This document shows positions 24,567 through 33,527 of a stretch of 64,000 nt of DNA, piece after piece. The stretch comes from Pedococcus badiiscoriae. GTDB lineage: Bacteria > Actinomycetota > Actinomycetes > Actinomycetales > Dermatophilaceae. The notes below the pieces were generated by a model. The model had not been told where the DNA came from. It ran no database searches and saw nothing but the letters and a program-made list of their open reading frames with translations. The stretch lies in the NCBI RefSeq assembly GCF_013408925.1, contig NZ_JACCAB010000001.1, forward strand, positions 3,162,001 to 3,226,000, read 5' to 3'. The number at the start of each line of letters is the position of its first letter. Position 1 is the first letter of the stretch. Position numbers and translations under genes: made by a program.

Positions 24567-25619
24567 GTGTCTCGCACCCCCTCCTCGCCGGTGGGTCTGC
24601 ACCGCGTCCTCGAGCCGGTGGGAGCCACGCTGCCCCAGGCAGCCCGACGGCTCGACGCCTCGCCACAGCTGTGGCCGGACGAGGTCCGCATCAGCATCGA
24701 GACGCTCAACCTCGACGCGGCGTCCTACCGCCAGCTGTCCGAGAAGCACGACGGCGACGGCGACGCGGTCCGCGCCGAGGTCCTCGACATCGTCGCGACG
24801 CGCGGCAAGATGCAGAACCCCGTGACCGGCTCCGGCGGCATGCTCATCGGCACGGTAGAGGAGGTCGGACCGCAGTCCCCCCTGGGCCTGTCCGTGGGCG
24901 ACCGGGTCGCCACCCTGGTGTCCCTGTCGCTCACCCCGCTCGTCATCACTGACGGGCTCGCCCGCTGGGACGGTCGCTCCGAGCGCGTGCCTGCGCAGGG
25001 GCATGCGATCTTGTTCGGGCGGTCGATCGCCGCGCGGCTGCCCGAGGACCTCAGCCCCGACCTCGCCCTCATGGTGATGGACGTGTGTGGCGCCCCGGCG
25101 CTGGTGGCACGTGTGGTGGGGGAGTATTCCGCGCGCGGAGCCAGCCCCACCGTCTGCGTGCTCGGCGGGGCCGGCAAATCGGGCTCGCTGTCCCTCGCCG
25201 CCGCTGCGGACGCCGGTGCCGGGCGCCGGATCGCGGTGGTCCCGTTCCAGCGCGAGGCCGACCTGCTGTCCGGGACCGGCTTGGCAGACGAGGTGGTCAT
25301 CGCGGACGCACGCAGCCCGCTCGGGCTGTCGGAGGCCGTCGCGGCGGCAGGTGGACCCGCCGACGTCACCGTCGTCTGCGTCGACGTCCCGGGCTGCGAG
25401 CAGCCCGCCATCCTGTCGACGGCGCAGGGCGGCACCATCATCTTCTTCTCGATGGCGACGAACTTCGCCGCCGCGGCCCTGGGCGCGGAGGGCGTCGCGG
25501 CGGACGTGCGGATGCTCGTGGGCAACGGCTACGTCCCGGGCCACGCGGCCTACGCGCTGGACCTGGTCCGGGGCAGCGCCGCGGTCCGTGGTCTGTTCGA
25601 GGGTCGGCTCGAGGAGTAG
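24567..25619 (+). CDS. kdd: L-erythro-3,5-diaminohexanoate dehydrogenase
   Basis: 350 residues of the lysine-fermentation dehydrogenase family. It oxidises 3,5-diaminohexanoate to 3-keto-5-aminohexanoate with NAD+. The Rossmann loop is VLGGAGKSGSLS near residue 200; the N-terminal DEVRISIETLNLDAASY and the KMQNPVTGSGGMLIG stretch are typical of Kdd. GTG 24567 is preferred over ATG 24555 because only the former has a spaced GGGAG site. It is divergent from kamA and is followed by the amidohydrolase gene after 25 bases. Confidence 0.9.
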   Translation: MSRTPSSPVGLHRVLEPVGATLPQAARRLDASPQLWPDEVRISIETLNLDAASYRQLSEKHDGDGDAVRAEVLDIVATRGKMQNPVTGSGGMLIGTVEEVGPQSPLGLSVGDRVATLVSLSLTPLVITDGLARWDGRSERVPAQGHAILFGRSIAARLPEDLSPDLALMVMDVCGAPALVARVVGEYSARGASPTVCVLGGAGKSGSLSLAAAADAGAGRRIAVVPFQREADLLSGTGLADEVVIADARSPLGLSEAVAAAGGPADVTVVCVDVPGCEQPAILSTAQGGTIIFFSMATNFAAAALGAEGVAADVRMLVGNGYVPGHAAYALDLVRGSAAVRGLFEGRLEE

Positions 25620-25644
25620 GCACAGCGGTGGGCAGACTGGCACC

Positions 25645-27288
25645 GTGAGCACTCTCTACCGCGGCGGCTTCGTCTACACCCCGATCGACCCCTTCGCGAA
25701 TGCGATGGTGGTGGACGACGCGACGGGCACCATCGCCTGGATCGGTGGAGACGACGCCGCGACGGTGCACGTCGACGCGGTCGACGAGGTGGTGGAGCTC
25801 GACGGAGCCCTCGTGGCGCCGGCGTTCGTCGATGCCCATGCCCACACCTCCCAGACCGGTGCGGGCCTGCGGGGGGTCGACCTGGGCACGACGCTGTCGG
25901 TGGTCCAGGCCCTGAGCCGGATCGAGGACGCGGCCCGGGCCAACCAGGGCCGGCCGGTCTACGCGCCGAACTGGGACCAGGCGACCTGGGCGGAGCGCCG
26001 CCCCCACACGGGCGCCGAGCTGGACCGGGCGACCTATGGCGGCGTGGTCTACTCGCCCCGCGTCGACGGTCACTCCGCGGTCATCTCCTCGGCCCTCGCG
26101 GCTGCCTCGGGTGCCCGCGACCTTCCGGGTTGGGAAGGTGACGGCCTCGTCACCCGGGACGCCCACCACGCGGCTCGGGAGGCGTTCAACGGCGCGGTCA
26201 CCCCGGCACAGCGACGCGAGGACATCGACCTCGCACTCCGGGCCGCGGCAGCGGCCGGGATCGCCCTGGTCCAGGAGAACGGCGGCCGCACCCTGTCGGG
26301 CACCGACGACTTCGCCGACGTCCTGGCGGCGGGGGGGCGGGGCGACGGGCCGCAGACGATCGGCTACTGGGCGCAGCTCGTGGCGGACGAGGCGGAAGCC
26401 CGCGACGTCGCCACGCTGCGTGGCGCCCGCGGCCTCGCCGGCGACCTCAACATCGACGGGTCCATCGGCTCACGCACCGCCCACCTGCGCGCCGACTACA
26501 CCGACGCCCCCGGCCACACCGGCAACGCCTACCTCACCGTCGAGCAGGTGCGCGACCACGTCGCTGCCTGCTCGCTCGCCGGCCTGCAGGCCGGCTTCCA
26601 CGTCATCGGCGATGCCGGGGTGGACACCGCCATCGCGGGCTTCGAGGCTGCCGCCGCTCTGGTCGGCGCGCCCGTCGTCACGCGGTCCCGACACCGGCTC
26701 GAACACCTCGAGATGGTCTCGCCTGCGGGCATCGAGCGGCTGGTCAGGCTCGGGGTCAGTGCCAGCGTCCAGCCTGCCTTCGACGCCTTCTGGGGCGGCG
26801 ACCAGGGGATGTATGCCGAGCGGCTGGGTGCCGACCGCGTGCACGGCCGCGCGGGGGGCGACAGCGCCCCGATGAACCCCATCGCGGCCATGATGGCGGC
26901 CGGGATGACGGTCGCGTTCGGGTCCGACTCGCCGGTCACGCCGTTCGCCCCCTGGGAAGCCGTCCGCGCCGCCGCGTTCCACCACGACGAGAGCCAGCGG
27001 GTGTCGGCCCGATCGGCCTTCCTGGCCCACACCCGGGGCGGCTGGCGCGCTGCGGGGTTCGCCGACCGCGGTTACCTCGACCTGGGTCTGCCCGCCAGCT
27101 TCGCCGTGTGGGAGGTGGGCGACCTGGTCGTCCAGGCCCCCGACGACCGCATCCAGACGTGGTCGACCGACCCCCGGTCCGGGACGCCGGGACTGCCGGA
27201 CCTGTCGCCGGGCCAGGCCGCACCGACCTGCCTGCGCACGGTCGTCCGCGGGCGGATCGTCTTCGACAGGGAAGGATTTACGGCCTGA
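25645..27288 (+). CDS. Amidohydrolase family protein (YtcJ-like)
   Basis: 547 residues of metal-dependent amidohydrolase family 3. The first metal-ligand pair is FVDAHAHTS, later ligands appear in HVIGDAG, RHRLEHLEM and the catalytic Asp in FGSDSPVTP. The C-terminal beta domain (GYLDLGLPASFAVWE) matches secreted or cytosolic relatives; no signal peptide is seen. The substrate is unknown. It lies inside the lysine cluster between kdd and kamD, so an amide of a lysine derivative or lactam is possible, but that is only context. GTG start 6 bases after CAGACT. Confidence 0.88.
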   Translation: MSTLYRGGFVYTPIDPFANAMVVDDATGTIAWIGGDDAATVHVDAVDEVVELDGALVAPAFVDAHAHTSQTGAGLRGVDLGTTLSVVQALSRIEDAARANQGRPVYAPNWDQATWAERRPHTGAELDRATYGGVVYSPRVDGHSAVISSALAAASGARDLPGWEGDGLVTRDAHHAAREAFNGAVTPAQRREDIDLALRAAAAAGIALVQENGGRTLSGTDDFADVLAAGGRGDGPQTIGYWAQLVADEAEARDVATLRGARGLAGDLNIDGSIGSRTAHLRADYTDAPGHTGNAYLTVEQVRDHVAACSLAGLQAGFHVIGDAGVDTAIAGFEAAAALVGAPVVTRSRHRLEHLEMVSPAGIERLVRLGVSASVQPAFDAFWGGDQGMYAERLGADRVHGRAGGDSAPMNPIAAMMAAGMTVAFGSDSPVTPFAPWEAVRAAAFHHDESQRVSARSAFLAHTRGGWRAAGFADRGYLDLGLPASFAVWEVGDLVVQAPDDRIQTWSTDPRSGTPGLPDLSPGQAAPTCLRTVVRGRIVFDREGFTA

Positions 27289-27322
27289 GAACTACCCCGC
27301 CGGAAATTCTCTCCCTCGCTGC

Positions 27323-27328
27323 TAGATT
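27323..27328 (+). promoter_or_regulatory. kamD -10 box (leaderless)
   Basis: TAGATT is 6 bases before GTG 27335. The short upstream gap (27289-27322) is AT-richer than its surroundings. It suggests kamD-kamE-kal can be transcribed independently of kdd. Confidence 0.5.
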
Positions 27329-27334
27329 TGCCGC

Positions 27335-28924
27335 GTGTCTTCGCGTGTGAAACCTCTCCTCGATCTCGACCCGGCCGACGTCCGCCGGGCCCGCACCCTG
27401 GCCCGCAAGGCCGGCCGACCCGTCGTCAAGCTGGCCCAGAGCCACACCACCGTCAGTGTCGAGCGCGCCACCCTGCGTCTCGCGGGGCTCTCCGGCGCCG
27501 ACCACGAGCGGGTCCCGTGGGTCAACCACCTCGTGGACGCGGTGCGCGGCGAGGTCGGGCTCGAGCACGGCATCACCAGCCCGGTCTTCGACGCCCTGCG
27601 GCGGGGGGAGGCGCCGGACCTGCTGACCCTCGCCCAGAAGGCCGCGAGCGGCTCGGTCCAGTTCCGGCTCCCCGAGGGCAGGGCCGCCACCGCGGCAGCC
27701 AAGGACGCCCGCCGCGAGGTGAGCCGGGGCCTGCGCGCCATCGACAAGCAGCGCGCCACCCGGGACCGGCTCATCAGGCGCCATGGCGACCCGCAGCAGC
27801 GTCCGTGGATCTACCTCATCGTCGCCACCGGCGACATCTACGAGGACATCCCGCAGGCCCAGGCCGCCGCGCGCGAGGGCGCCGACATCATCGCGGTGAT
27901 CCGCTCCACCGGACAGTCCCTGCTCGACTACGTGCCCGAGGGCGCCACCCGCGAGGGGTATGCCGGCACCTACGCCACCCAGGAGAACTTCCGCCTCATG
28001 CGGGCGGCCCTGGACGAGACGTCCAAGGAGCTGGGCCGCTACATCCGGCTGACCAACTACGCGTCCGGGCTCTGCATGCCCGAGATCGCCACCCTGGCCG
28101 GGCTCGAGCGGCTCGACATGATGCTCAACGACTCGATGTACGGGATCCTCTTCCGCGACATCAACCCGATCCGCACCTTCGTCGACCAGCGGTTCAGCCG
28201 CCAGATCCACGCTCGCGCCGGGATCATCATCAACACCGGCGAGGACAACTACCTCACCACCGCCGACGCGGTCGAGGCCGCGCACACGGTCACGGTGAGC
28301 CAGCTGCTCAACGAGTACTTCGCCAAGGAGGCCGGGCTCGAGGACTGGCAGCTCGGCCTGGGCCACGCGTTCGAGATCAACCCCGAGCTGCCCGACTCGT
28401 TCCGGATGGAGCTCGCGCATGCCCTGCTCGCGCGCCAGCTCTTCCCGAAGGCGCCGCTGAAGTGGATGCCTCCCACCAAGCACATGACCGGTGACGTGTT
28501 CCGCGGGTACCTGCTCGACGGGTTCTTCAACCTCGTCGGAGCGATGACGGGGCAGGGGATCCTTCTCGTGGGCATGATGACCGAGGCCGTCGTGACGCCG
28601 TTCCTGTCCGACCGGGACCTGGCCCTGCAGAACGTCCGCTACGTGCTCAACGCCGCCGGAGGGCTCACCGAGGACTTCCACCCGCCGCGCGACGGCTTCA
28701 TCCAGACCCGCGCCCGCGGCGTGCTGGGCGAGGCGATCGACCTGCTCACGCAGATCACCGATGAGCCCGGCCGGGCGCCCCTGCTCGAGGCGATCGCTGA
28801 CGGCACCTTCGGGCTGATGAAGCGACCGGCCGACCGCGGCAAGGGTCTCGACGGGGTGGTGGTCAAGGCCGAGAGCTACGACAACCCGGCCACGACCATG
28901 CTCGAGGAGGGTTCCGACCGATGA
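27335..28924 (+). CDS. kamD: KamD, lysine 5,6-aminomutase alpha subunit
   Basis: 529 residues, the usual size of the TIM-barrel subunit of the adenosylcobalamin- and PLP-dependent D-lysine/beta-lysine 5,6-aminomutase. It contains the FDALRRGEAPDLLTLAQ, GADIIAVIRSTGQSLLDY and INPIRTFVDQRFSRQ segments conserved in KamD. It moves the terminal amino group of beta-lysine from C6 to C5 to give 3,5-diaminohexanoate. The stop overlaps the kamE start (ATGA at 28921). The presence of this enzyme implies a B12 source. Confidence 0.95.
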   Translation: MSSRVKPLLDLDPADVRRARTLARKAGRPVVKLAQSHTTVSVERATLRLAGLSGADHERVPWVNHLVDAVRGEVGLEHGITSPVFDALRRGEAPDLLTLAQKAASGSVQFRLPEGRAATAAAKDARREVSRGLRAIDKQRATRDRLIRRHGDPQQRPWIYLIVATGDIYEDIPQAQAAAREGADIIAVIRSTGQSLLDYVPEGATREGYAGTYATQENFRLMRAALDETSKELGRYIRLTNYASGLCMPEIATLAGLERLDMMLNDSMYGILFRDINPIRTFVDQRFSRQIHARAGIIINTGEDNYLTTADAVEAAHTVTVSQLLNEYFAKEAGLEDWQLGLGHAFEINPELPDSFRMELAHALLARQLFPKAPLKWMPPTKHMTGDVFRGYLLDGFFNLVGAMTGQGILLVGMMTEAVVTPFLSDRDLALQNVRYVLNAAGGLTEDFHPPRDGFIQTRARGVLGEAIDLLTQITDEPGRAPLLEAIADGTFGLMKRPADRGKGLDGVVVKAESYDNPATTMLEEGSDR

Positions 28925-28980
28925 CTTCTCCGATGACTTCCCCGACTGCGACTTCTCCGGCTGCGACTTCTCCGGCTGCC
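28921..28980. repeat. ACTTCTCCG-type tandem repeats at the kamE N-terminus
   Basis: Four imperfect copies of a unit containing GACTTCTCCG or GACTTCCCCG encode the Ser-Pro/Ala-Thr-Ser-Pro-Ala N-terminal extension of KamE. The codons TCT and ACT are rare in the window, so this stretch looks like recent local duplication. Confidence 0.6.
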
Positions 28981-29730
28981 GACATCGTGCGGCCCTACGG
29001 CGACACCACCGGCGACGGGATGGTGCAGGTCTCGTTCACCCTGCCGATCCCGCACGACAAGCGGGCCGAGGGTGCCGCGCTCCAGCTGGCCAGGAAGATG
29101 GGCCTGGAACCAGCCCTGCTCGTGCACGCCAAGGCGATGGGTCCCGACTTCACCTTCTTCGTCGTCTACGGCAGCGCCACCCACCTCGTCGACCTGCGCG
29201 ACGTGGTCGTCGTCGAGCGCGAGTTCCCGCTGCTCAGCCCGGCCGAGGTGAACAAGGCCGTCAAGTCACGGCTGCGACGCAAGCTCGTCGTCGTCGGCGC
29301 GTGCATCGGCACGGACGCCCACACGGTCGGGATCGACGCCATCCTCAACATCAAGGGGTTCGCGGGGGAGAAGGGGCTGGAGTACTACCGGGAGATCAAG
29401 GTCGTGAACCTCGGCGCCCAGGTCCTCGTCCCCGAGCTGGTCGCCCGGGCCCGGGCCGAGAAGGCCGACGCGGTCATGGTCAGCCAGGTCGTCACCCAGC
29501 GTGACGCGCACATCCACAACACGACGACCATGAGTGCGGCGTTCCGGGAGGCATACCCTGCCGGCCAGGTGCCGTTGCTCGTCGTCGGCGGTCCGCGCTT
29601 CGAGGAGGGGTCGGCCCCCAAGCTCGGGGTGGACCGCATCTTCGGCCGCGGCACCACCCCGGGCGAGGTCGCGAGCTACCTCGTCCACGCCCTCACCCCG
29701 GCACCCGCCCGCCCGAAGGAGACGTCATGA
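28921..29730 (+). CDS. kamE: KamE, lysine 5,6-aminomutase beta subunit
   Basis: 269 residues, the Rossmann-like cobalamin-binding subunit. The base-off B12 motif DxHxxG is DAHTVG with His134, and Lys145 in ILNIKG lies 11 residues later, matching the His133/Lys144 pair of the clostridial enzyme, in which that Lys forms the PLP aldimine. The first ~18 residues are a low-complexity repeat absent from most homologues. The start overlaps kamD and the stop overlaps kal by 4 bases each, so the three genes form one translationally coupled unit. Confidence 0.95.
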   Translation: MTSPMTSPTATSPAATSPAADIVRPYGDTTGDGMVQVSFTLPIPHDKRAEGAALQLARKMGLEPALLVHAKAMGPDFTFFVVYGSATHLVDLRDVVVVEREFPLLSPAEVNKAVKSRLRRKLVVVGACIGTDAHTVGIDAILNIKGFAGEKGLEYYREIKVVNLGAQVLVPELVARARAEKADAVMVSQVVTQRDAHIHNTTTMSAAFREAYPAGQVPLLVVGGPRFEEGSAPKLGVDRIFGRGTTPGEVASYLVHALTPAPARPKETS

Positions 29731-30140
29731 CCGCCCCCACCGCTGCAACCGTCGGACTGACCGTGACGCATCGCCGCTACGTCCCGTACAGCCACGCGCA
29801 CTACGCGGGGAACCTTGTCGACGGCGCCTACTCGCTGGCTGCCTTCGGCGACGTGGCCACCGAGATGTGCATCAGGACGGACGGCGACGAGGGGCTTTTC
29901 GCGTCCTACTCCGACGTCCAGTTCAAGGCACCGGTGCGGGCCGGCGACGTCATCGAGATCGAGGCGCGGCTGGTCCGGGCCGGCACCCGCAGCCGTGAGC
30001 TGGAGTTCGAGGTGCGGGTCGTCGGGCGAGGGACGCCCGAGCGCGGGGAGTCCGCGGCTGAGATCCTGGACCCGCCCGTGGTGGCCACGACGGCCCGCGG
30101 GGTCGTGGTGGTCCCCGCGCCGGCGGCGCCCGCGAGCTGA
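29727..30140 (+). CDS. kal: 3-aminobutyryl-CoA ammonia-lyase
   Basis: 137 residues with a hotdog fold, recognised by HAHYAGNLVDGAYSLAAFGD and the VQFKAPVRAGDVIEIEARL strand. It removes ammonia from L-3-aminobutyryl-CoA to give crotonyl-CoA, the last dedicated step of lysine fermentation. ATGA overlap with kamE. The 3-keto-5-aminohexanoate cleavage enzyme (kce), needed between Kdd and Kal, is not in this window. A strong hairpin follows. Confidence 0.9.
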   Translation: MTAPTAATVGLTVTHRRYVPYSHAHYAGNLVDGAYSLAAFGDVATEMCIRTDGDEGLFASYSDVQFKAPVRAGDVIEIEARLVRAGTRSRELEFEVRVVGRGTPERGESAAEILDPPVVATTARGVVVVPAPAAPAS

Positions 30141-30146
30141 GAGTCG

Positions 30147-30178
30147 CGGTCGGCGTGTCGCGCGCGACACGCCGACCG
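30147..30178 (+). terminator. 14-bp hairpin after kal
   Basis: CGGTCGGCGTGTCG and its exact complement surround a CGCG loop that can also pair. TT follows. It sits 7 bases after the kal stop and probably ends the kamD-kamE-kal transcript. Confidence 0.75.
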
Positions 30179-30271
30179 TTCGTCGATTCACCGAGGTTTC
30201 CTTGCAGCACAACGGATTTGGCCTGAGCACGTGACCACCCCCAGCCCGCCTGCGCGTCCGCGAACACGGGG

Positions 30272-30299
30272 TTGACAGCCCTCGTCCCGGGGGTATGTT
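30272..30299 (+). promoter_or_regulatory. Near-consensus sigma-70-type promoter
   Basis: TTGACA (30272-30277) and TATGTT (30294-30299) are separated by 16 bases. Such a good -35 box is uncommon in this window. The expected start near 30306 is about 250 bases before the lnt start codon, and lnt appears to have its own -10 box, so this promoter may serve a non-coding RNA or long leader. Confidence 0.6.
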
Positions 30300-30558
30300 T
30301 GCCCACGGTTGTTATCACCGAAAGACCGTCGTCCAGGGGGGAACCAGGCCGGAACGTACGCATTGCGCGGTGGCTAGCGCGCGCAGCCACCGCAGGCCAG
30401 CAGTGACGTACGACCCGAACTGGTTCTCCGCCTTTCGGCGGTGGTGGACGGCGGCTCGGCCCGTGCGCTTAGTAGACAACAGCAGGATGTCGGCAACCAG
30501 TCGACCCCCTGCTGGTCCCAACGGCAGTGCGGGCCGTTCCGTGTCCTACCGTGGTCCC
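30300..30558 (+). ncRNA. Structured non-coding region before lnt (candidate RNA)
   Basis: Downstream of the promoter at 30272 there is no supportable gene. Possible stems are ACGGT/ACCGT (30305-30309 with 30325-30329), a 9-bp stem GCGGTGGCT/AGCCACCGC (30367-30375 with 30385-30393), and CCGCC/GGCGG with a TTTC loop (30428-30441). The region may be a small RNA, a riboswitch-like leader of lnt, or neither. No known riboswitch class was recognised. Confidence 0.3.
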
Positions 30559-32196
30559 GTGCCGACCACCACCACCCTGCGCGCAGGAGTACGACTCCTG
30601 GCCGCCATCGGGTCCGGCCTCCTGGTCTCCAGCGCCTTCCCCGGACAGGACATCTGGTGGCTCGCCCCGGTCGGCGTAGGGCTGCTGTCCGCGGCGGTCT
30701 TCGGCGCCCGGTGGCGCCTCGCCCTGCTCCTGGGGCTGGCCCACGGCCTGGCCTTCTTCCTCCCGACGTTGTCGTGGACGGGGGTCTACGTCGGCAACCT
30801 GCCCTGGGTGGCCCTGGCCACCCTCGAGGCCCTCTACCTCGCCGTCATGTGCGCCCTCACATCTGTGGTCCAGCAGGCCTTCCTCACCTCCCGGCTGCGG
30901 CCGCTCGCGTATGCCGCCGTCCCGCTGGCCTGGGTGCTCCAGGAATGGGCGCGGGGGACGACCCCGTTCGGCGGTTTCCCGTGGGCGCGCCTCGCCTTCA
31001 GCCAGGCCGACAGTCCGCTGGCGCCGTTCGCCCGGTTCGGCGGCGCCCCCGGCCTCACCTTCGCCGTGGCCACGCTCGGCGTCCTCCTGCACCTGGTCGC
31101 CCGCGAGCTCACCCACCACGTCGGCAGGCCACGCCGGACCCAGGCGGCGGCATACCGGCCTCTCGCGGTGGGCCTCACACTCCTGGCGCTCGCACCGCTG
31201 GGGCTTGCCGTAGCCACGGCACCGCCCACGGATGGCCGGAAGGTGTCGGTCCTCTTCGTGCAGGGCAACGTGCCGAAGGCCGGCCTGGACTTCAACGCCC
31301 AGCGCCGCAAGGTGCTGGACAACCACGTGCAGGGCACCCTGGCAGCGGTGGCGACCGGGCACCCTGCCCCGAGCCTGGTCGTCTGGCCGGAGAACTCCTC
31401 GGACATCGACCCGTTCCAGAACCCCGACGCGGCGGCCGACATCCGGCTCGCCGTGGAGACCGCCAAGGCGCCCGTCCTCGTCGGCGCGGTCCTCAACGGC
31501 CCCGACCCCTACGTGTCGAACGCGAGCCTGTTCTACCGTCCGGGCGACCCGACCCCGCAGCGCTACATCAAGCAGCACCCGGTGCCGTTCGCCGAGTACA
31601 TCCCGTACCGCGACTTCTTCCGCAACTTCTCCAGCAAGGTCGACCTGGTCACGCGCGACTTCACGAAGGGGGACAGGGCCGGCGGGTTCGAGGTGCCGGT
31701 GGCGGGGGAGCGGCCCTACTGGATCATCCCGACCATCTGCTTCGAGGTGGCCTACGACGGGCTGATGCGCGACTCCACCCTCCAGCCCGGCCGGGACGCG
31801 AGCATCCTCGCGGTGCAGACCAACAACGCGACGTTCGGCTACACCGCCGAGTCCGACCAGCAGTTCGCGATCAGCCGGATCCGCGCCATCGAGCACGGCC
31901 GCTCGGTCGTGCACGTCTCCACGGTGGGTGTGAGCGGGTTCATCAACCCCGACGGAACGTACGTCGACAAGACGACGTTGTTCACCGCAGCGGCTCGGTA
32001 CGGGTCGCCCGTCGTCCGCACCGAGGTGACCGTGTCCGACCGCCTGGGACCCACGCCCGAGTATGCCGCGGGGCTGGCGTTCGTCGCGCTCCTGGCACTC
32101 GGTCTGTGCCTGGGACGACGGACCGCTAAGGTCGGTCGCGCCGCCGACGGACCCCCCGCACCGGCTCAACCACGAAGGGATCCTGTCGTTGTCTGA
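30559..32196 (+). CDS. lnt: Apolipoprotein N-acyltransferase
   Basis: About 545 residues: an N-terminal bundle of roughly six membrane helices and a nitrilase-like periplasmic domain. Catalytic Glu, Lys and Cys are visible in [20 protein letters not shown] and [10 protein letters not shown]. It adds the third acyl chain to lipoproteins. GTG 30559 is 6 bases after TACCGT (30547-30552); in-frame starts at 30487 and 30541 are alternatives. The stop overlaps the ppm start by 8 bases. In M. tuberculosis these two activities are domains of one protein, Ppm1. Confidence 0.9.
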   Translation: MPTTTTLRAGVRLLAAIGSGLLVSSAFPGQDIWWLAPVGVGLLSAAVFGARWRLALLLGLAHGLAFFLPTLSWTGVYVGNLPWVALATLEALYLAVMCALTSVVQQAFLTSRLRPLAYAAVPLAWVLQEWARGTTPFGGFPWARLAFSQADSPLAPFARFGGAPGLTFAVATLGVLLHLVARELTHHVGRPRRTQAAAYRPLAVGLTLLALAPLGLAVATAPPTDGRKVSVLFVQGNVPKAGLDFNAQRRKVLDNHVQGTLAAVATGHPAPSLVVWPENSSDIDPFQNPDAAADIRLAVETAKAPVLVGAVLNGPDPYVSNASLFYRPGDPTPQRYIKQHPVPFAEYIPYRDFFRNFSSKVDLVTRDFTKGDRAGGFEVPVAGERPYWIIPTICFEVAYDGLMRDSTLQPGRDASILAVQTNNATFGYTAESDQQFAISRIRAIEHGRSVVHVSTVGVSGFINPDGTYVDKTTLFTAAARYGSPVVRTEVTVSDRLGPTPEYAAGLAFVALLALGLCLGRRTAKVGRAADGPPAPAQPRRDPVVV

Positions 32197-32974
32197 CGAG
32201 TTCGTGCTGTCCGACCAGATCGACCGGGTGCTCGTGTGCATCCCGACCTACAACGAGCGTGAGAACCTGCCGCGCATCGTCGAGCGCGTCCGCACCGCGG
32301 TGCCGTCCGCCGACATCCTGGTGCTCGACGACAACTCTCCCGACGGCACCGGCCAGGTGGCCGACGAGCTGGTCGCCGCGGACCCCCAGGTCCACGTGCT
32401 GCACCGTCCCGGCAAGCAGGGGCTCGGCAACGCCTATCTCGCGGGCTTCGGCTGGGCGATGGAGCAGGGCTACGGGGCCATCGTGGAGATGGACGCCGAC
32501 GGCTCCCACCAGCCCGAGCAGCTGCCCTCCCTGCTCGCCGCCCTGACCGACGCGGACCTCGTGATCGGCGCCCGCTGGGTCCGGGGCGGCACCGTGGTGA
32601 ACTGGCCGCTGCACCGCAAGGCGCTCAGCGTCGGTGCCAACCTCTACACCCGCGCCCTGCTCGGTATGCCGGTCCACGACGCCACCGCGGGCTACCGGGT
32701 CTACCGCGCGAGCGCGCTGGAGACGATCGGTCTGGACCACGTCGCCTCCCAGGGCTACTGCTTCCAGGTGGACCTCACGCAGCGGGCCGTCCGGCTCGGC
32801 CTGAGGGTCGTCGAGGTGCCGATCACGTTCGTCGAGCGCGAGATCGGTGACTCCAAGATGAGCGGCGACATCATGCGCGAGTCGCTGCACCGGATCACCT
32901 CCTGGGGGCTGGCGCACCGGGCCGACCAGGTGCGGCGACTCGGCAGTAGGGAACCCACGTGGCACCGGCTGTAG
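32189..32974 (+). CDS. ppm1: Polyprenol monophosphomannose synthase
   Basis: 261 residues, glycosyltransferase family 2. The nucleotide-sugar site is [20 protein letters not shown] and the metal-binding [12 protein letters not shown]. It makes polyprenyl-phosphate-mannose for lipoglycans and glycoproteins. A TTG start at 32189 is supported by AAGGGA 8 bases upstream and overlaps the lnt stop. There is no C-terminal membrane domain, as in the mycobacterial catalytic part. It overlaps fxsA by 16 bases. Confidence 0.93.
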   Translation: MSDEFVLSDQIDRVLVCIPTYNERENLPRIVERVRTAVPSADILVLDDNSPDGTGQVADELVAADPQVHVLHRPGKQGLGNAYLAGFGWAMEQGYGAIVEMDADGSHQPEQLPSLLAALTDADLVIGARWVRGGTVVNWPLHRKALSVGANLYTRALLGMPVHDATAGYRVYRASALETIGLDHVASQGYCFQVDLTQRAVRLGLRVVEVPITFVEREIGDSKMSGDIMRESLHRITSWGLAHRADQVRRLGSREPTWHRL

Positions 32975-33459
32975 GACGCACCCCCTTCGCGAGACGACGT
33001 CGGCCGCGCTGGCTGGCCGTCGTGTTCGTGCTGCTGCTGGTCGTCCCGATCCTGGAGATCGCGACCATCATCGCGGTCGGCAAGGTCATCGGCGGCTGGC
33101 AGACCCTCGTGCTGCTCCTCGTCGAGTCGGCGCTGGGCGCCTGGCTCGTCCGACGGGAGGGCGCCCGGGCCTGGAAGGCGCTGCGGACGGCCCTCACCAC
33201 GGGGCAGATGCCGAGTCACCAGCTCGCCGACGCGGCCCTCGTCCTGGTCGGCGGGACCCTCCTGCTCGCCCCGGGCTTCCTCACCGACATCGTGGGGTTC
33301 TTCTTCATCCTGCCGTTCACCCGGCCGATCGCCAGGACCCTGCTCGAAGCCGCGGTGGCCAAGCGGCTGCTGGGCGGCGTCTTCGGCGGCGGGCGTGGGG
33401 GACCCGGCGGCCAGCCGCCGCCGGCGGGGCCGGACGTCATCGAGGGAGAGATCCTCTAG
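32959..33459 (+). CDS. fxsA: FxsA family membrane protein
   Basis: 166 residues with about three hydrophobic segments: one near residues 18-40, one near 45-60 and one in the [16 protein letters not shown] region. FxsA (suppressor of F exclusion) is a cytoplasmic-membrane protein of unclear function. The GTG start overlaps the ppm 3' end by 16 bases. The C-terminus is Gly/Pro-rich. A bidirectional hairpin separates it from rbpA. Confidence 0.9.
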   Translation: MAPAVGRTPFARRRRPRWLAVVFVLLLVVPILEIATIIAVGKVIGGWQTLVLLLVESALGAWLVRREGARAWKALRTALTTGQMPSHQLADAALVLVGGTLLLAPGFLTDIVGFFFILPFTRPIARTLLEAAVAKRLLGGVFGGGRGGPGGQPPPAGPDVIEGEIL

Positions 33460-33469
33460 GACCTCGGCA

Positions 33470-33506
33470 CGACGAAGGCCACGCCCTGGCGGGCGTGACC
33501 TCGTCG
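33470..33506. terminator. Bidirectional hairpin between fxsA and rbpA
   Basis: A stem of about 15 base pairs pairs 33470-33486 with 33491-33506, with a TGGC loop and small bulges. It lies between two convergent genes and can terminate both. Confidence 0.75.
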
Positions 33507-33527
33507 TTGTCCTGCGGTTCGGATGCC

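Noticed and set aside
25087..25644. Upstream extension of the amidohydrolase frame over kdd
   Set aside because: The extended part lies in a different frame of a conserved gene; the conserved protein starts at 25645.
30300..30400. Actinobacterial 6C RNA or ydaO (c-di-AMP) riboswitch
   Set aside because: Only one run of six C (on the reverse strand) and a GGGGGGAACC segment resemble them; paired C-rich loops and the second ydaO half are missing.
30295..30558. lnt start at ATG 30295
   Set aside because: That ATG lies inside the TATGTT -10 box, and the added 88 residues are not conserved; a leaderless start at 30559 fits better.
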